From: JAFGBM01 sp964564915
Lineage (GTDB): Bacteria > Actinomycetota > Actinomycetes > Actinomycetales > Demequinaceae
DNA length: 64,000 nt
Assembly (NCBI GenBank): GCA_964564915.1
Contig: CAZMCU010000001.1
Span: 1 to 64,000, forward strand
Direction of reading: 5' to 3'
Shown here: positions 1 to 8,516 of the stretch, piece after piece
Position numbering within the stretch: position 1 is the first letter of the stretch
Layout: the number at the start of each line of letters is the position of its first letter
Made by a program: the position numbers and the translations under genes
The notes under the pieces: model-generated
The model's input: the letters and a program-made list of their open reading frames with translations, nothing else
Databases searched by the model: none
Told to the model about the DNA's origin: nothing

Positions 1-65
1 GCCAACGTCGAGCCCGCTTGCCCCTCCTACAGATCGACCAACGCGTGACCCCTCCACGCGACCCG

Positions 66-97
66 AAAAAGCAGAAACGACCCGGCTGTCGCCGGGC
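66..97 (-). terminator. Probable terminator of tRNA-Tyr
   Basis: On the minus strand a GC hairpin (CCCGGC/GCCGGG, loop of four, 81-96) lies directly after the tRNA 3' end and is followed by a T-rich stretch. This is the layout of an intrinsic terminator. Confidence 0.6.
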
Positions 98-100
98 CGA

Positions 101-184
101 TGGTGGCGGGTGAGGGATTCGAACCCCCGAAGCTCGCGCAACTGATTTACAGTCAGCTCCCTTTGGCCACTCGGGTAACCCGCC
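101..184 (-). tRNA. tRNA-Tyr (anticodon GTA), CCA encoded
   Basis: Read on the minus strand the acceptor arms GGCGGGT and ACCCGCC pair and are followed by A and an encoded CCA. The anticodon loop is CTGTAAA, giving GTA (Tyr). A T-arm GGTTCGAATCC and an extended variable arm are present, as expected for bacterial tRNA-Tyr, which is a class II tRNA. A possible -10 hexamer TATCCT sits at 205-210 upstream of the 5' end. Confidence 0.95.
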
Positions 185-264
185 GTGCACTTGCGCGCCA
201 TGGAAGGATAGCAACAAACGAGCCTCCGACGTTAGGCGGGCACCAAGAATCCGAAGGAGTGAAC

Positions 265-756
265 ATGGCAGGCGAGTCGTCGTTCGATGTCGTGAGCAAG
301 GTAGACCGGCAGGAGGTGGACAACGCCCTCCAGCAAGCGTCCAAGGAGATCGAGCAGCGGTACGACTTCAAGGGAGTCGGCGCCGCGATCGAGTGGTCCG
401 GTGAGGGCGTGATCATGCGCGCCAACGCCGAGGAAAGGGTCAAGGCCGTCCTCGATGTCTTCCAGTCGAAACTCGCGAAGCGAGGGGTGTCCCTCAAGGC
501 TTTCAAGCACGACCCCCCGCAACCCTCGGGTAAGGAGTACCGCATCGTTGGAACCCTCCAGCAAGGTATCCCCCAGGACGTCGCGAAGAAGCTCACCGCC
601 CTCGTCCGGGATCAGGGGCCCAAGTCCGTTCGCGCCCTCATCCAGGGAGACGAACTGCGCATCACGAGCAAGAGCAAGGACGACCTCCAGGACACTATGG
701 CGCTGCTCAAGGGGGCCGACGTCGAGGTTGCCCTCCAGTTCGTCAACTACCGCTGA
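265..756 (+). CDS. yajQ: YajQ family nucleotide-binding protein (DUF520)
   Basis: 163 residues, the usual length of the family. The N-terminus (SSFDVVSKVDRQEVDNAL) and the C-terminal LQFVNYR are characteristic of YajQ, a two-domain ferredoxin-like-fold protein that binds nucleotides; cyclic-di-GMP binding is known for some members. I chose ATG 265 because a GAAGGAG ribosome binding site ends six bases before it and the family N-terminus begins there; the frame is open further upstream but that part overlaps the tRNA on the other strand. The 3' end overlaps the convergent hydrolase gene by 14 bases. In mycobacteria yajQ is also near htpX. The cellular role is uncertain. Confidence 0.9.
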   Translation: MAGESSFDVVSKVDRQEVDNALQQASKEIEQRYDFKGVGAAIEWSGEGVIMRANAEERVKAVLDVFQSKLAKRGVSLKAFKHDPPQPSGKEYRIVGTLQQGIPQDVAKKLTALVRDQGPKSVRALIQGDELRITSKSKDDLQDTMALLKGADVEVALQFVNYR

Positions 757-1300
757 AGTCCACGTCCTTAGTTGCGACAACCTGAGCGATGCGTCCGGGA
801 GCGCGCTGGTCACTCCAGTACATGTTCGTGTGCGCGATGACCTGACCCGGAGGTGGCGCCCCCCACGGCCGTAAATCATCGGTGGTGTGGGCGTCGCCTA
901 CGAGCGTCACGTCGTAGCCGCGAACGAAAGCCCCATGAATCGTCGAACGGATGCAGGCGTCCGTCTGAGCGCCCGTCACGACGACGCTTCCCACCCCGGC
1001 TCTCGCAAGCACGTCGTCGAGGTTGGTGCCCTCGAAAGCGTCGCCATAGAGCTTGTGCACGAGCGGCTCCGACTCCCGGCGCACCAACTCGGGGACGAAC
1101 TCCCAAGCCTCGCTCCCGACCTCTAACTGTGCATCCGAGTGCTGGACCCAGACGACCGGGATGCCCTCAACTCGCGCCTTCTCGACGAGAGCGGCGATGT
1201 TGGCGACCACCGCGTCGCGATCGTGCGCCTCGGCGACGACACCCCTCTGAACATCAATCACCATCAGGGCCGTGTTCGGTCGGGCCGGCAACGTCGTCAT
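743..1300 (-). CDS. Isochorismatase-family cysteine hydrolase
   Basis: 185 residues with the isochorismatase-like fold. The catalytic triad can be placed at D16 (VIDVQ), K83 (LVHKLYGDAF) and C116 (GAQTDACIRST). The family includes isochorismatases, nicotinamidases and other amidases. I see no nicotinamidase metal motif, so the substrate cannot be assigned. A role in isochorismate chemistry is tempting because menaquinone genes lie in the same window, but they are more than 20 kb away and nothing links them directly. Start ATG 1300 has a hexamer TATCGT at 1309-1314, eight bases upstream, so a nearly leaderless mRNA is possible. Confidence 0.8.
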   Translation of the reverse strand: MTTLPARPNTALMVIDVQRGVVAEAHDRDAVVANIAALVEKARVEGIPVVWVQHSDAQLEVGSEAWEFVPELVRRESEPLVHKLYGDAFEGTNLDDVLARAGVGSVVVTGAQTDACIRSTIHGAFVRGYDVTLVGDAHTTDDLRPWGAPPPGQVIAHTNMYWSDQRAPGRIAQVVATKDVDFSGS

Positions 1301-1382
1301 GTAACCTCACGATACTCGTGGGGACCCACGCCCAATTGGAACAGCCCAAGGGGACGATGCACCGGTGGCGCGAATCGACGGA

Positions 1383-2264
1383 CTAGCGAGCCGTGTGATA
1401 CGAGTCCGCCATGTCCTCGAGCCGCGCGATGCGGTCCTCGATGGGCGGATGCGTGGCGAACAGTCTCGACAGCCCGCCGCCCCTAAACGGGTTGGCGATC
1501 ATGAGGTGGGAGACGTTCTGAAGCTCGTTCGTCGGCTGAAGTGGACGTTGCGCCGTGCCTTGGTCAAGCTTCCGCAAAGCCCCCGCGAGGGCGAGGGGAT
1601 CGCGAGTAAGGCGCGAACCATCCTCGTCAGCGTCATATTCCCGCGTGCGCGAGATCGACATTTGGATCAGGCTCGCCGCGATGGGGGCGAGGATGAGCAT
1701 CCCGAGCATGACGAACGGGTTTCCACCCTTGCGGTTGCCACCGGTGAACGCACCAAAGAAATACATCATCTGGGCGACCATCGTGATCATTCCCGCGAAG
1801 GCCGCCGCAATGGATCCGATGAGGATGTCGCGGTTGTAGACGTGCATCAGTTCGTGGCCGAGAACCCCGCGAAGTTCGCGCTCGCTTAAGAGATCCAGGA
1901 TGCCCTCGGTGCAACACACGACGGCGTTCTTCGGATTGCGTCCCGTGGCGAACGCGTTCGGCGCCGCCGTCGGCGATACGTAGAGGCGCGGCATGGGCTG
2001 GTTCGCCTCAAGCGACAGAGCGCGCACGATGCGATACATCGCGGGCTGCTCCACTTCGGTGACCGGTCGCGCATTCATCGCCCTGATCGCGAGCTTGTCG
2101 GAGTTCCAGTATCCGAAGCCCGTCATGATGAGGCTGAGACCACCGAAGATCGGTAGGTACTTGCCACCGCCGATCACCACCCCGAGCCCCAACATGAGAA
2201 CCCACAAGCCAACGAACAGACCGGCGGTCTTGACCCCGTTGAAGTACTTCCTCGACCTGGACAT
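1383..2264 (-). CDS. htpX: Membrane zinc metalloprotease HtpX
   Basis: 293 residues. Two hydrophobic segments (about 13-52) precede the catalytic M48 domain, and two more lie at about 147-170 and 182-200. The zinc motif HELMH is at 137-141, and the downstream REYDADEDG segment (208-216) carries the third ligand region of the family. HtpX degrades misfolded membrane proteins at the inner face of the cytoplasmic membrane. Start ATG 2264 is preceded by a strong GGAGGA site. In mycobacteria htpX sits beside a polyprenyl synthase and the menaquinone reductase gene menJ; both are also nearby here. Confidence 0.93.
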   Translation of the reverse strand: MSRSRKYFNGVKTAGLFVGLWVLMLGLGVVIGGGKYLPIFGGLSLIMTGFGYWNSDKLAIRAMNARPVTEVEQPAMYRIVRALSLEANQPMPRLYVSPTAAPNAFATGRNPKNAVVCCTEGILDLLSERELRGVLGHELMHVYNRDILIGSIAAAFAGMITMVAQMMYFFGAFTGGNRKGGNPFVMLGMLILAPIAASLIQMSISRTREYDADEDGSRLTRDPLALAGALRKLDQGTAQRPLQPTNELQNVSHLMIANPFRGGGLSRLFATHPPIEDRIARLEDMADSYHTAR

Positions 2265-2359
2265 GATTCCTCCGACGATGAAACGGTCGACGACCGTGCC
2301 GTGTTCCAGTATCGCGCGCCGTTTCGCCGCAGGCCAAACGCTCGCGCGAGGCGTCGTTT

Positions 2360-3736
2360 CTACGCGCGACCCATCGCGATATCGATCATCTCGTCCCGCG
2401 ATGCCACCTTGATCCGATCGCGACCGTTCGCCCGTCCGGCGGCAATCTCGTAAGCGTCGAGCGCTTCCCAGCCCGACCAGTGGATCACGGGCACTCCCCT
2501 CGATCTCAAGAGGTCGAGAGGATCGTTACTGGTCTCTCCGCCAGCCTCGGCTAGCCTCGCGCCTCCCCGAGCCTCCGCGTCGGCGAGAAGGTTCCCCACG
2601 GTCTCGTGGGCGTCCGACTTCGAACTACCGATCAGGCCCGAAGGGCCCCGCTTGATCCAACCGGTGACGTAAAGCCCAGGGACGGCGGCACCGTCGGAGC
2701 CGACGACACGCCCCTCGATGTTCGGGATGACCCCACGGGTTTCGTCGAACGGCACACCCTCCAGGGGATTTCCGCGGTAGCCGACCGCCGCGTAAACCGC
2801 TTGAACGGGATAGTCGACGATCTCGCCCGTCCCCTCGATCGATCCGTCCTCGGTGAGGCGTACCCGCTCCATCCGAATCCCGGCGACGTTCCCCTCGCCG
2901 TCATCGATGACGGACGCGGGACGCTGGAAGAAGTGAAGGTGAATGCGGCGCGGCGCTCCCGTCGGTTCGCGCTCCGTCCAGTCGACGAGCGTTTGGTGCA
3001 CCTGCTTTCCTTGGTGGCGCCCCTCGGTCAGGGCAAGCGACATCCCGTCGAACTCGTGGTTGTTGGCGTGGACGATCACGTCTACCCCGGGAATCTCCCC
3101 GATCTCCCGGAGTTCGAGCGGACTGAATTTGACCTGGATAGGGCCGCGTCGACCGAAGATGTGGACGTCGGTCACGGGGGAGGTTGCGAGTCCCGCCATC
3201 ACCGCATCTGGCATGTCCGTCCAGGCAAGGTCCTGCGGGCGCTTCGAGAGGATCCGCGCGATGTCCAGCGCGACGTTTCCCACCCCGATCACCGCGACCT
3301 CCCGCGCGGTGAGGGGCCAGGTGCGGGGGGCGTCCGGATGGCCGTCGTACCACGACACGAATTCCGCGGAACCGAAGGATCCCGCAAGGTCCGCGCCGGG
3401 AACCCCTAGCGGGGCGTCTCGGATCGCACCGGTGGCGAAGATGACGGCGTCGTAGTGTGCCCGGAGTTCCGCCAGCGTGACATCCGTGCCCACCGTGACG
3501 TTCGCCAGCAGCCTGATGTCGCTGCGTTCCAGCACGGACGCGAGAGTGTTCTGAATCTGCTTGATCCGTGTGTGATCGGGAGCAACCCCATAGCGCACCA
3601 AACCGAACGGCGCGGGAAGGCGCTCGAAGACGTCGACCACCGTAGGAACCTCGGACTTGACCAGGGCGTCCGCGGCAAAGATCCCGGAAGGGCCGGACCC
3701 GACGATGGCGACACGGAGAGGACTCTCCTGCTTCAC
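2360..3736 (-). CDS. fprA: NADPH-ferredoxin reductase, FprA/adrenodoxin reductase type
   Basis: 458 residues, matching FprA of mycobacteria. The FAD-binding motif GSGPSGIFAADAL is at the N-terminus, followed by APFGLVRYGVAPDH, typical of the adrenodoxin reductase family; a second dinucleotide motif (VIGVGNVALDIARIL) binds NADP, and GWIKRGPSGLIGSSKSDA near the C-terminus is another family signature. It passes electrons between NADPH and ferredoxin. Start is GTG 3736 with a GAGG ribosome binding site upstream. The gene lies just downstream of nothing on its strand, so it is probably expressed alone or together with htpX, 95 bases further on. Confidence 0.92.
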   Translation of the reverse strand: MKQESPLRVAIVGSGPSGIFAADALVKSEVPTVVDVFERLPAPFGLVRYGVAPDHTRIKQIQNTLASVLERSDIRLLANVTVGTDVTLAELRAHYDAVIFATGAIRDAPLGVPGADLAGSFGSAEFVSWYDGHPDAPRTWPLTAREVAVIGVGNVALDIARILSKRPQDLAWTDMPDAVMAGLATSPVTDVHIFGRRGPIQVKFSPLELREIGEIPGVDVIVHANNHEFDGMSLALTEGRHQGKQVHQTLVDWTEREPTGAPRRIHLHFFQRPASVIDDGEGNVAGIRMERVRLTEDGSIEGTGEIVDYPVQAVYAAVGYRGNPLEGVPFDETRGVIPNIEGRVVGSDGAAVPGLYVTGWIKRGPSGLIGSSKSDAHETVGNLLADAEARGGARLAEAGGETSNDPLDLLRSRGVPVIHWSGWEALDAYEIAAGRANGRDRIKVASRDEMIDIAMGRA

Positions 3737-3860
3737 GGTCAGCGGTCCTCAACTTTCTCGCGGTGACGTGTATCTGCTTCGGTCGATGCCGACCCTCCTT
3801 GCCCGGCCCCGAGTATAGCCCGCAGCTCATGGCGGTTATCCGCACCCTCATTGGATGTGC

Positions 3861-3866
3861 CACAAT
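3861..3866 (+). promoter_or_regulatory. -10 element CACAAT of a leaderless promoter
   Basis: The hexamer ends exactly six bases before ATG 3873, so transcription would start at or next to the initiation codon. Confidence 0.5.
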
Positions 3867-3872
3867 CCGGAC

Positions 3873-4916
3873 ATGGCGCTCCCCGGTGCATCGGACTGTC
3901 GCGGTCTCCACGCGACGCTTCTGCTACCGCACGAGTACGTCGCGGACGCGACCCGCCTCATTCGTCAGGCCAAGCGTCACGTGTACTTCATGTGCCTCAT
4001 CGTCGAGGACGACGGCGAGACGAGCGAATTCATCGACGCCCTTGAGGGGGCGGCGCGTCGGGGCGTCAAGGTCGACGTCGCCGCCGACGCGTTCACGTAC
4101 GGGGACGTTGCGGGCGCCTTCCTCCCCAAGTTCTACCGAACCAAGAGGCGCCGCGAAAGCAACAGGATGGCTCGCTCGCTTACAGCGGCGGGCGTACGGT
4201 TCACGTGGCTGGGGACGTCGCGCTGGAGACCCCTCCGCGGTCGCACTCATATCAAGTTCTGCATTGTCGACGATGTCGTCTACTCCTTCGGGGGCGTCAA
4301 CCTCTATGACAAGGGCGTAAACAACGTCGACTACATGTTCAGGATTCACGACGCCGCGTTCGCCAAACGCCTCGCCAAGGTGTACAAGTCCTTGAGGAAG
4401 TCGCGACTGCAGAACCACCCGCACAAGAGTTTTTCGATCAAGTTGGGCCTCTGCAGGGTCCTGGTCGACGCGGGCCGCGTGGGGGACTCCATCATCTACC
4501 GGAAAGCGTGCAAGCTGGCCAAGAAGGCGGAGAGCATCGTCCTAGTCTCGCAGTACTGCCCGGACGGACCACTCGGGCGCCTCATTCGCCGCACGCCTCA
4601 CGAGTTGTACTTCAACCCACCGGACAACGCGACGGGGTTCAACAAGGCGCTCATTCGGATGGGGATGCTCCTCAGTCGCAACCGCACCCTCTACCGAAAG
4701 TCGCAATACCTCCACGCCAAATGCATCATCTTCGACCTGGGCGATGGCAAGAAGGTCGCGATGACGGGGTCGCACAACTACTCGTACGGTGGGGTCCGGC
4801 TCGGAACGCGGGAAATCGCCCTAGTGACCAAAGATCGCGACATCATCGGGCAGTTGGAGCGCTTCTGCGACGAGCACGTGCGCACCCCCGATCAGGCGAG
4901 CGCAGCCGGGACGTAG
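3873..4916 (+). CDS. Phospholipase D-fold protein (cardiolipin synthase-like)
   Basis: 347 residues with two HxK half-sites of the phospholipase D superfamily: H126-I-K128 followed by D133, and H281-A-K283 followed by D288 and a GSHN segment at 299-302. Two half-sites in one chain make a complete active site. The best known bacterial members with this layout make cardiolipin from phosphatidylglycerol, but this protein has no N-terminal membrane segments, so a soluble or peripheral phospholipid-modifying enzyme is equally possible. An ATG at 3855 is in frame, but 3873 is preferred because of the leaderless promoter and the lack of a ribosome binding site at either start. Confidence 0.78.
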   Translation: MALPGASDCRGLHATLLLPHEYVADATRLIRQAKRHVYFMCLIVEDDGETSEFIDALEGAARRGVKVDVAADAFTYGDVAGAFLPKFYRTKRRRESNRMARSLTAAGVRFTWLGTSRWRPLRGRTHIKFCIVDDVVYSFGGVNLYDKGVNNVDYMFRIHDAAFAKRLAKVYKSLRKSRLQNHPHKSFSIKLGLCRVLVDAGRVGDSIIYRKACKLAKKAESIVLVSQYCPDGPLGRLIRRTPHELYFNPPDNATGFNKALIRMGMLLSRNRTLYRKSQYLHAKCIIFDLGDGKKVAMTGSHNYSYGGVRLGTREIALVTKDRDIIGQLERFCDEHVRTPDQASAAGT

Positions 4917-4944
4917 GGCGGAAGGTGGGGCGGCGCGCCTCTGC

Positions 4945-4950
4945 GAGAAT
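4945..4950 (+). promoter_or_regulatory. -10 element GAGAAT of a leaderless promoter
   Basis: Six bases separate this hexamer from ATG 4957. No ribosome binding site is visible. The first base departs from TANNNT. Confidence 0.4.
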
Positions 4951-4956
4951 GTCGGG

Positions 4957-5886
4957 ATGACCGAACCCCTTGACCGTAAGGGGCTCGCCTACGCCGTCAC
5001 CGCATACGCCGTCTGGGGAACGTTTCCCATCCTCATGGACGAGCTCCGGCCCGCGGGAGCCGTGGAGATCGTCGCCCATCGAGCGGCATGGTCCCTCGTC
5101 GTCTGCCTCGTCCTCGTGGCGGTCACGCGCCGCTGGAGGCCGCTCCTCGCCGCGCTTCGGAACCCCCGCACACTGCTGACCCTCGCCGTGGCCGCCGCGC
5201 TCGTCGCCCTCAACTGGGGCGTCATGCTCTACGCCGTCCTAACGGATCGCGTCGCGGACTCCTCGCTCGGGTATTACATCAACCCGCTGATCACCGTCGC
5301 ACTCGGCGTCCTTGTTCTGCGGGAACACCTGCACCGGGCCCAAAGCTTCGCCATCGGCCTCGCGGGTGTCGCCATCGTCGTGGTCGGGATCGAACTCGGC
5401 GGGGTGCCATGGATCGCACCGACGCTCGCCTGTTCCTTCGCGCTGTATTCGCTCGTCAAGAAGCGCATCGGTGCGACGGTGGACGCTCTCACCGGTTTCA
5501 CGATCGAGACGATCGTCCTTGCACCCGTTGCCCTGGTGATCTTCCTCGTCCTCGCCCATCGGGGGACCGGGACGTGGGGGGCGTTCGGCGTCGGCCATGA
5601 CCTCTGGCTCGCGAGTACCGGAATCTGGACCGCGGGCGCTCTCCTCATCTTCGCCGCCGGGACGTCTCGGCTTCCCCTCTACGTCGTTGGGCTCATCCAG
5701 TTCCTCACTCCCACGATCAGTTTCATCCTCGCGGTGACGTACTTCGGGGAGCCGATGCCCCCCACGCGATGGGCGGGGTTCGTATTGGTGTGGGTCGCGC
5801 TCGTGATCGTGACCGTCGACAGTTGGCGACGCTCGCGAGCGAGTGCGGCCGCGCGCGCGGCCATCATCGTCAACGAACCGGAATAG
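4957..5886 (+). CDS. rarD: RarD/EamA-family transporter
   Basis: 309 residues, almost entirely hydrophobic, with about ten predicted membrane helices in two EamA repeats. RarD signatures include KGLAYAVTAYAVWGTFPI at the N-terminus, ALNWGVMLYAV, and SLGYYINPLITVALGVL in the middle. Members belong to the drug/metabolite transporter superfamily; substrates are mostly unknown. The gene is convergent with the polyprenyl synthase gene and separated from it by a 60-base gap containing a hairpin. Confidence 0.88.
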   Translation: MTEPLDRKGLAYAVTAYAVWGTFPILMDELRPAGAVEIVAHRAAWSLVVCLVLVAVTRRWRPLLAALRNPRTLLTLAVAAALVALNWGVMLYAVLTDRVADSSLGYYINPLITVALGVLVLREHLHRAQSFAIGLAGVAIVVVGIELGGVPWIAPTLACSFALYSLVKKRIGATVDALTGFTIETIVLAPVALVIFLVLAHRGTGTWGAFGVGHDLWLASTGIWTAGALLIFAAGTSRLPLYVVGLIQFLTPTISFILAVTYFGEPMPPTRWAGFVLVWVALVIVTVDSWRRSRASAAARAAIIVNEPE

Positions 5887-5894
5887 GCAAAGCA

Positions 5895-5920
5895 GGACGA
5901 CGGTGCGGGAAGCCGTCGCC
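5895..5920. terminator. Candidate bidirectional terminator hairpin
   Basis: Stem CGACGG/CCGTCG (5898-5903 with 5913-5918), extended by GG/CC around one bulged A. It lies between the convergent stops of rarD and the polyprenyl synthase gene. No clear T-tract on either side. Confidence 0.4.
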
Positions 5921-5946
5921 TCCCCCACGACCACCGGTAGAAGGGT

Positions 5947-6942
5947 TCAGGACGCCCGCACCACGAGGTGGTCGGCGAACCCCAGCAGTTCCTCCTTCAC
6001 GGGACCTTCCGGAAGGTTCCCAATCGCCGCCTTCGCTTGCTCAGCCCACTCCCGCGCGAACGACGCCGTCCGGTCGACCACGGGGTGCGCCGCGAGCCGT
6101 GCGACGATGTCCGCTAGCACCGTGTCGCTCGACAGGTCGCCGTCAATCGCGGACAGCAAAGCCTCATCGTCGGGTCCCGCTCCGCCCTCCGCCACCGCCG
6201 CCCGAAGCAGGAGGACGGGCATCGTCGCCACACCCTCACGAAGGTCGGTCCCCGGCGTCTTGCCCGTCGTCCCGGCCTCGGAGCGAATGTCGATCACGTC
6301 GTCGGCGAGCTGAAACGCGACCCCAGCCAGCTCCCCGTATTCCGCGACCTGTCGGACGATCCCCACCTCGCAACCGGCAAACATCGCCCCGAATCGGGCA
6401 GACGTCGAGATGAGGGATCCCGTCTTGTCCGCGAGCACCTCAAGGTAGTGTTCGACGGGATCCCTCCCCGGTGGGGGCCCCACGGTCTCGTGGAGTTGGC
6501 CGAGGCACAGCCGTTCGAACGTCTCCGCCTGGATGCGCACGGCCTCCGGGCCAAGGCCAGCGACCACCCGGGACGCCCGGGCAAAGAGAAGGTCGCCCGT
6601 CAGTATCGCGACGGAGTTGCCCCATACCTCGTGGGCGGAGGGTGCCCCCCGTCGGGTGGGGGCGGAGTCCATGACGTCGTCGTGGTACAGCGTGGCGAGG
6701 TGGGTCAGCTCGACGACGATCGCCGCGTCCACCACCTCGGGCCGCAATCCGTCTCCCAGTTGGGCCGCAAGTAGCGTGAGGGCGGGGCGCAACCGCTTGC
6801 CCCCCGCATTGACCAGGTGCCTACTCGTCGCGTCCGCGAGGGCATCGCGTTGCGCGACCGCGTCCCGCAGCCGCTCCTCAATAAGGGCGAGGCGCGGCTC
6901 GATGACGGCCAAAAGGCCCTCATCGCGAATGGGCAGACTCAC
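5947..6942 (-). CDS. Polyprenyl diphosphate synthase (menaquinone side chain)
   Basis: 331 residues of the trans-isoprenyl diphosphate synthase family. The first aspartate-rich motif DDVMD is at 88-92 and the second DDVID at 214-218, with GGKRLRP at 47-53. It condenses isopentenyl diphosphate onto an allylic primer to make a long prenyl chain. Its last position in the complex I operon, translationally coupled by a GTGA overlap with nuoN, argues that it makes the menaquinone side chain that MenA attaches. Chain length cannot be read confidently. The equivalent mycobacterial gene is grcC1. Confidence 0.88.
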   Translation of the reverse strand: MSLPIRDEGLLAVIEPRLALIEERLRDAVAQRDALADATSRHLVNAGGKRLRPALTLLAAQLGDGLRPEVVDAAIVVELTHLATLYHDDVMDSAPTRRGAPSAHEVWGNSVAILTGDLLFARASRVVAGLGPEAVRIQAETFERLCLGQLHETVGPPPGRDPVEHYLEVLADKTGSLISTSARFGAMFAGCEVGIVRQVAEYGELAGVAFQLADDVIDIRSEAGTTGKTPGTDLREGVATMPVLLLRAAVAEGGAGPDDEALLSAIDGDLSSDTVLADIVARLAAHPVVDRTASFAREWAEQAKAAIGNLPEGPVKEELLGFADHLVVRAS

Positions 6943-8516
6943 GGAACTAGCGAGGCCGCGGTCGTTGCGAGGTTGAGGACGGCCGCGGGGAGAACTCCCA
7001 GGATGAGCGTGCCCAGCGCGGCGATTACGACGACCAGGGTGGTCCCCGAGGACTCCGTCACCTCGACGGCATCCTCAAGATCCTCGGGCACCGGAGTCAG
7101 GAACATGAGCACGATGACACGGATGTAGAAGAACGCCGCGGCGGCCGACGCCACGACGGCCACGACGACGAGGGGCCAGGCCCCCGCGGCGACCGCGGCT
7201 TTGAAGGCGACGAACTTCGCGACGAAGCCGGCGGTCAGAGGAATACCGGCGAGCGAGAGCAGAAAGAACCCCATAGCGGAGGCGAGCCACGGAGAGCGAT
7301 GCCCCAACCCGGCCCACTGTCCGAGTCGCGTGGCCTCGGCTCCAAGGGACCCGTTCTTGGTGACCTCTCGTACCTGCCCCACGACGGCGAACGCGCCCAG
7401 AGTCGCGAGCCCGTAGGCGAGCAGGTAGAACGGGACGGCGGACAAGGCCTCACGCTGGAACGACGTGACGGCGACGAGGATGAATCCGGCGTGGGCGATC
7501 GACGAGTACGCGAGCATGCGTTTGATGTCGGTCTGGACGATCGCGGCGATCGTTCCGACGACCATGGTGGCGATCGCGACGGTCCAGAACATCGGGGCAA
7601 GATCCCACTCCAGCCGGTACAGGGCCACGTAAACGAACCGAAGGAGGGCCGCGGCCGCCGCGGCTTTGGTCGCCGCCGCCATGAACGCCGTGACCGGCGT
7701 GGGTGCACCTTGGTAGACGTCGGGAATCCACGAGTGGAAGGGCACCGCCCCCAATTTGAAGAGCAACCCGACGAGCATGAGGATCGCGCCGATGAGGACC
7801 AGCGGCTCGCGTCCGTGAATAATCGCGTAGTCCTGGTCAATCCCCGAGAACGTGGTGGTGAACGCGCCACCGTAGATGAGGGCTACCCCAAAGAGGTAGA
7901 TCGCGGACGAGAACGCCCCCATGAGGAAGTACTTGAGCGCGGCCTCTTGCGAAAGGAGCCTCCTGCGACGCGCCATCGCCACGAGGATGTAGAGAGGCAG
8001 CGAGAACAACTCGAGAACGACGAACAGCACGATCGCGTCCGACGTCATCGAGAAAAGCATCATCCCGCCGATCGCAAACAGGGCGAGGGGGAAGACCTCG
8101 GTCTGCTCGAAGCCCTTTCGCGTCACCTCGCGTTCCTCTGCCGAGCCCGGAGCGGTCGCCAATGCGGGGGTGAAGGGTCCCTCCCCGTTGACGCGAGAGG
8201 AGAAGAGCAGGAGCGCCATGAGCCCGAAGAAAGCGATCATGACCTCCCACGCGAGGGATTGCCGATCGGAGACCAAACGACTCGCCACCGCGTTGCCGAT
8301 GATCTTCACCCCGTCGCCCTCGAGAACCACCCATTGGAGCGCGGCGGTGATGGCCCCGGCCAACACCGCGAGCAGGGCCAGTCCCGTCTGGAGGCGCCGA
8401 CGCACGACGACCCTGGGACCCACCGCCTCGATCAGAATCCCCACAACGGCCGCCCCCAGGACGATCAGGACCGGTGCAAGTGGCGCCCACGCGATGATGG
8501 GGCTGGTGAACGTCAC
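6939..8516 (-). CDS. nuoN: NADH-quinone oxidoreductase subunit N
   Basis: 525 residues with about 14 membrane helices. It is one of the three Mrp antiporter-like proton-pumping subunits of complex I. The family segment LLFKLGAVPFHSWIPDVYQG is clear, as is the run TDIKRMLAYSSIAHAGF containing the conserved lysine region. The GTG start overlaps the nuoM stop (GTGA), and its own stop overlaps the start of the polyprenyl synthase gene in the same way. Confidence 0.96.
   Translation of the reverse strand: MTFTSPIIAWAPLAPVLIVLGAAVVGILIEAVGPRVVVRRRLQTGLALLAVLAGAITAALQWVVLEGDGVKIIGNAVASRLVSDRQSLAWEVMIAFFGLMALLLFSSRVNGEGPFTPALATAPGSAEEREVTRKGFEQTEVFPLALFAIGGMMLFSMTSDAIVLFVVLELFSLPLYILVAMARRRRLLSQEAALKYFLMGAFSSAIYLFGVALIYGGAFTTTFSGIDQDYAIIHGREPLVLIGAILMLVGLLFKLGAVPFHSWIPDVYQGAPTPVTAFMAAATKAAAAAALLRFVYVALYRLEWDLAPMFWTVAIATMVVGTIAAIVQTDIKRMLAYSSIAHAGFILVAVTSFQREALSAVPFYLLAYGLATLGAFAVVGQVREVTKNGSLGAEATRLGQWAGLGHRSPWLASAMGFFLLSLAGIPLTAGFVAKFVAFKAAVAAGAWPLVVVAVVASAAAAFFYIRVIVLMFLTPVPEDLEDAVEVTESSGTTLVVVIAALGTLILGVLPAAVLNLATTAASLVP

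Noticed and set aside
2360..3736. FprA-like reductase as the missing E3 partner of RfbH
   Set aside because: It is an adrenodoxin-reductase-type enzyme without a 2Fe-2S plant-ferredoxin domain, unlike DdhD/RfbI reductases, and lies 50 kb away.
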